A DNA stretch of 64,000 nucleotides, taken from Oscillospiraceae bacterium MB08-C2-2 (GTDB lineage Bacteria; Bacillota; Clostridia; Oscillospirales; Ruminococcaceae). Location of the stretch: contig CP141729.1 of assembly GCA_035621215.1 (NCBI GenBank), positions 1,572,944 through 1,636,943 of the forward strand. Direction: 5' to 3'. Position numbers and translations under genes: made by a program. Below, one piece after another: positions 61,712 to 64,000 of the stretch (positions within the stretch are counted from its first letter, which is position 1; the number at the start of each line of letters is the position of its first letter). Under the pieces are notes generated by a model. That model was not told where the DNA came from. It did not search any database and saw nothing but the letters and a program-made list of their open reading frames with translations.

Positions 61712-63826
61712 ATGTCTCACAGACAAGTGGAGGATGCACTGCGAACCGAGCTTTCCCACCTGAAAAACCTTTACAGCGATTCGGTGCGAGAGGCCGAAAA
61801 CCTCAGACGGCGCATTATCCGTTTGGAGCGTGACAAGACCTATTCTGCCTTGGTAACCGAAAATATGGAGCGCCTGCGGGATTTTAACGCTGAGGAAAAA
61901 GAACTTCAATTCTTTTATAATCAGCTCTTATTGGCTAATTGCCCGGATATGATCTTCGTTTTTGACCAGAGTCTGCGCTTTGTGCTGGGAACCGAGGCCT
62001 GCCACCAATATCTTGGCTTTTCAAGCCTTTATGACCTGACCGGGCAAACCATTCAGACCATCTTTGGGCGGAGATTCTCTCCCCAATGGGTGCAAAAAAC
62101 CTTGCAGCTCTGCTGTGAATGCTATGAGAAAAAGGTTTCTAAGATTTACAAGGAGCGGCTTTCTCAAGAGGATGAACAGGTGCTGCATTTGGATGTGACC
62201 GTTTCCCCCGCCATCGATGTGGAGGGACGCTGTATGGGCATTGTGCTGGTGATGCATGATATGACCCAGCTGACCCTGCTTAAGGAGGAGGCGGAGAAAT
62301 CCGCTCTGACCAAGGGCCGTTTTTTGGCTACCATGAGCCACGAGCTGCGCACCCCACTGAATGCGATTAAGGGTATGTCCGATCTTTTAAAGGCCTCTTC
62401 ACTGAGTGCTGTCCAAAGAGAATACATTCAAAATATATCGGCTTCCTCCTTTTCCCTGATTCGCATTGTCAACGATCTGCTGGATTTCTCAAAAATAGAG
62501 GCCCAGCGAATGGAGCTCTCTGAGCAAAGCTACGATTTTTCTTCCCTGATTTCGGGTATCTCCAACCTGATGGGCATCAATGCGGAAAACAAAAGGCTTT
62601 TCTATACAGTTGATATTGCTCCCGACATTCCTCTCACCTTGATTGGGGATGATTTACGCCTGCGGCAGGTGCTGCTGAATCTCCTCAGCAACGCCATAAA
62701 GTATACAGAGCAGGGCTGGGTTAGACTGTCCGTTTCGGTTCAAAAGAAAGAGGCCGACTGCATTACCCTTTATTTTGTGGTGGAAGATACCGGCATAGGT
62801 ATACGGGAAGAAGAAAAGGATAAGATGTTTGAGGTGTTCAGCCAGCTGGATACCATACGCAACCGGCTGCAGGAAGGCACCGGGCTGGGGCTTGCCATTT
62901 CCAAGCATATCGTGGAGCTTCTGGGCGGCAGTCTGGAGGTGTGCAGCGCGTATGAAAAAGGGAGCTGCTTTTCTTTTGCTATCCCCCAGAAATTTCATTC
63001 TCCCGCTCCGGTTGCCCCTCTTGGCACACCGGAAGATTACCATGTGCTTCTTTTGGCAGATACTACCTTTAAACAAGAGGCCTATCTCACCATATTGAAT
63101 CGGCTGAAGGTGCAGGCGGAAAGCTGTTCCTCTCCCCAGTTTCTGCAAAGCTTGTCGGATCGGAACTATACCCATGTGTTGTATCTTCTGGAGCCTTGGG
63201 AAGAAGTTTTGACCGGGCACGGCGATTGGTTCCCCGGCGCACGCCGGATTCCCATTATCAATATGCTGCGGGATTCTGATTATCAGACTGATGCTTCAAA
63301 TGATCTTCTCTTTGAGCCTTTGCTGGTTACACAGGTGGCCCACTGTCTGGCCAAAACCCAGCAAACTGCTGAGCAGCCCTCTCCCCCCCATTCTTTGGCG
63401 GATTTTTCCGTTCGGGCGGGTCATGTTCTGGCCGTGGACGACAACGAAATAAATTTAATAGTCTGTCAGGAAATTCTCAAGCAGTATGGCTTACAGGTGG
63501 ATATTGCCTACAGCGGGCAGGAAGCCCTCAAAATGGCCGCTTCCAAAAGCTATGACATGATTTTCATTGATCACATGATGCCGGAACTGGATGGCTTGGA
63601 AACAGCCCGGTGGCTGCGTATTACACCGGGGCCTAACCAGAATACCCCTCTTATTGCCCTTTCAGCCAACGCCATAAAGGGAATGCGGGAGGTCTATTTG
63701 GAAAACGGTATGAATGATTTTGTTCCCAAGCCCATTGAAATTGCCGATATCAGCCGGGTTCTGCTGGAATTTCTCCCCCATGATAAAATTCTTCCCCACA
63801 GCCAATTGGCCCAACAGCCTTCATAA
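61712..63826 (+). CDS. Soluble hybrid histidine kinase (PAS-HK-REC)
   Basis: A 704-residue cytoplasmic kinase. An N-terminal coiled coil (1-60) leads to a PAS-like domain (about 70-200). HisKA has ATMSHELRTPLNAIKG, followed by an ATPase domain with N-box LNLLSNAIKYT, DTGIGI and GTGLGLAISK. A pseudo-receiver follows (about 445-550; the phosphorylatable Asp region reads VLYLLEPW). The C-terminal receiver is complete, with DDNE, phospho-Asp in MIFIDHMMPELDG and Lys in VPKPIE. No transmembrane segment is present, so the signal is intracellular and may come from the adjoining FIST protein. GGAGGTGA precedes the ATG. Confidence 0.92.
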   Translation: MSHRQVEDALRTELSHLKNLYSDSVREAENLRRRIIRLERDKTYSALVTENMERLRDFNAEEKELQFFYNQLLLANCPDMIFVFDQSLRFVLGTEACHQYLGFSSLYDLTGQTIQTIFGRRFSPQWVQKTLQLCCECYEKKVSKIYKERLSQEDEQVLHLDVTVSPAIDVEGRCMGIVLVMHDMTQLTLLKEEAEKSALTKGRFLATMSHELRTPLNAIKGMSDLLKASSLSAVQREYIQNISASSFSLIRIVNDLLDFSKIEAQRMELSEQSYDFSSLISGISNLMGINAENKRLFYTVDIAPDIPLTLIGDDLRLRQVLLNLLSNAIKYTEQGWVRLSVSVQKKEADCITLYFVVEDTGIGIREEEKDKMFEVFSQLDTIRNRLQEGTGLGLAISKHIVELLGGSLEVCSAYEKGSCFSFAIPQKFHSPAPVAPLGTPEDYHVLLLADTTFKQEAYLTILNRLKVQAESCSSPQFLQSLSDRNYTHVLYLLEPWEEVLTGHGDWFPGARRIPIINMLRDSDYQTDASNDLLFEPLLVTQVAHCLAKTQQTAEQPSPPHSLADFSVRAGHVLAVDDNEINLIVCQEILKQYGLQVDIAYSGQEALKMAASKSYDMIFIDHMMPELDGLETARWLRITPGPNQNTPLIALSANAIKGMREVYLENGMNDFVPKPIEIADISRVLLEFLPHDKILPHSQLAQQPS

Positions 63827-63842
63827 GCATATGCTTTACAGG

Positions 63843-63873
63843 AGCCACAAAGCCGTTGTGCTGAGTGGCTTTT
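63843..63873 (+). terminator. Terminator after hybrid kinase
   Basis: AGCCAC (63843) pairs with GTGGCT (63865), with an inner AGC/GCT pair and trailing TTTC. Beyond it to the window end no gene is seen. Confidence 0.6.
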
Positions 63874-64000
63874 CTTGACCCGGCAAACAAAGATATGCCC
63901 CAATTCCCCGGAAAACAGGGCAAAACTGGGTATTTATAGCGAAATATCTCAGACAGCACTGTGGCAGGCTCAGTTTCTCTTGTAATCTTTGATTATTGTG

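Noticed and set aside
1-64000. Genome-wide TAG recoding to explain the FIST gene
   Set aside because: The amidohydrolase, nucleoside hydrolase and other genes end at TAG in the right place.
1-64000. CRISPR array
   Set aside because: No regularly spaced direct repeats were seen.

Overview
The window reads as chromosome from an anaerobic Firmicute of the class Clostridia, perhaps Oscillospirales. The evidence is AGGAGG-type ribosome sites, near-consensus TTGACA/TATAAT promoters, a phosphotransbutyrylase/butyrate kinase pair, a YhgE/Pip protein, an IS200-type element and the order dnaX-ybaB-recR. Genus cannot be told from sequence alone.

1-14 kb: purine and ureide salvage. An amidohydrolase (cut by the window edge) and a nucleoside hydrolase are followed, on the minus strand, by an operon of MFS transporter, FdrA-YlbE fusion, DUF2877 protein and carbamate kinase. 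All its junctions are 4-bp ATGA overlaps. A dicarboxylate-type symporter, an allantoate-amidohydrolase-like enzyme, a PucR-type activator and a PucG-type aminotransferase complete the set. Together they could turn ureides into oxamate and carbamoyl phosphate and make ATP. 14-18 kb: a yhgE/tetR efflux-type operon with visible operators.

18-31 kb: a long minus-strand operon with a hydroxyacid dehydrogenase, a TIM-barrel isomerase, two zinc alcohol dehydrogenases, a split transketolase and a complete Liv-type ABC importer, next to an AEC transporter and a GntR/FCD regulator. It looks like uptake and breakdown of an unidentified polyol or sugar acid; no kinase is present. 31-33.5 kb: a small membrane protein, a PEBP-family protein and an IS200-type element. 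33.5-41.5 kb: an amino-acid fermentation operon (aminotransferase, butyrate kinase, phosphotransbutyrylase, alpha/beta hydrolase, homocitrate-synthase-like enzyme), a MerR-XRE-cupin regulator and an APC permease.

41.7-53.4 kb: the most unusual part. A 7-TM sensor kinase and LuxR-type response regulator are divergent from an operon encoding three dynamin-like GTPases, three zinc-ribbon proteins (one with a GRAM-like domain, one membrane-anchored) and an M48 metalloprotease, followed by an HNH protein. One end abuts the 3' end of ssrA (tmRNA); the other end carries an imperfect same-orientation copy of that 3' end. This suggests a genomic island at ssrA carrying an uncharacterised membrane-remodelling, stress or defence system.

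53.4-64 kb: core genes: ssrA, smpB, gtrA-like, recR, ybaB, dnaX, SRP RNA, an SPL-type radical SAM gene, rplJ-rplL with leader, then a FIST sensor gene interrupted by an in-frame TAG and a soluble hybrid histidine kinase.
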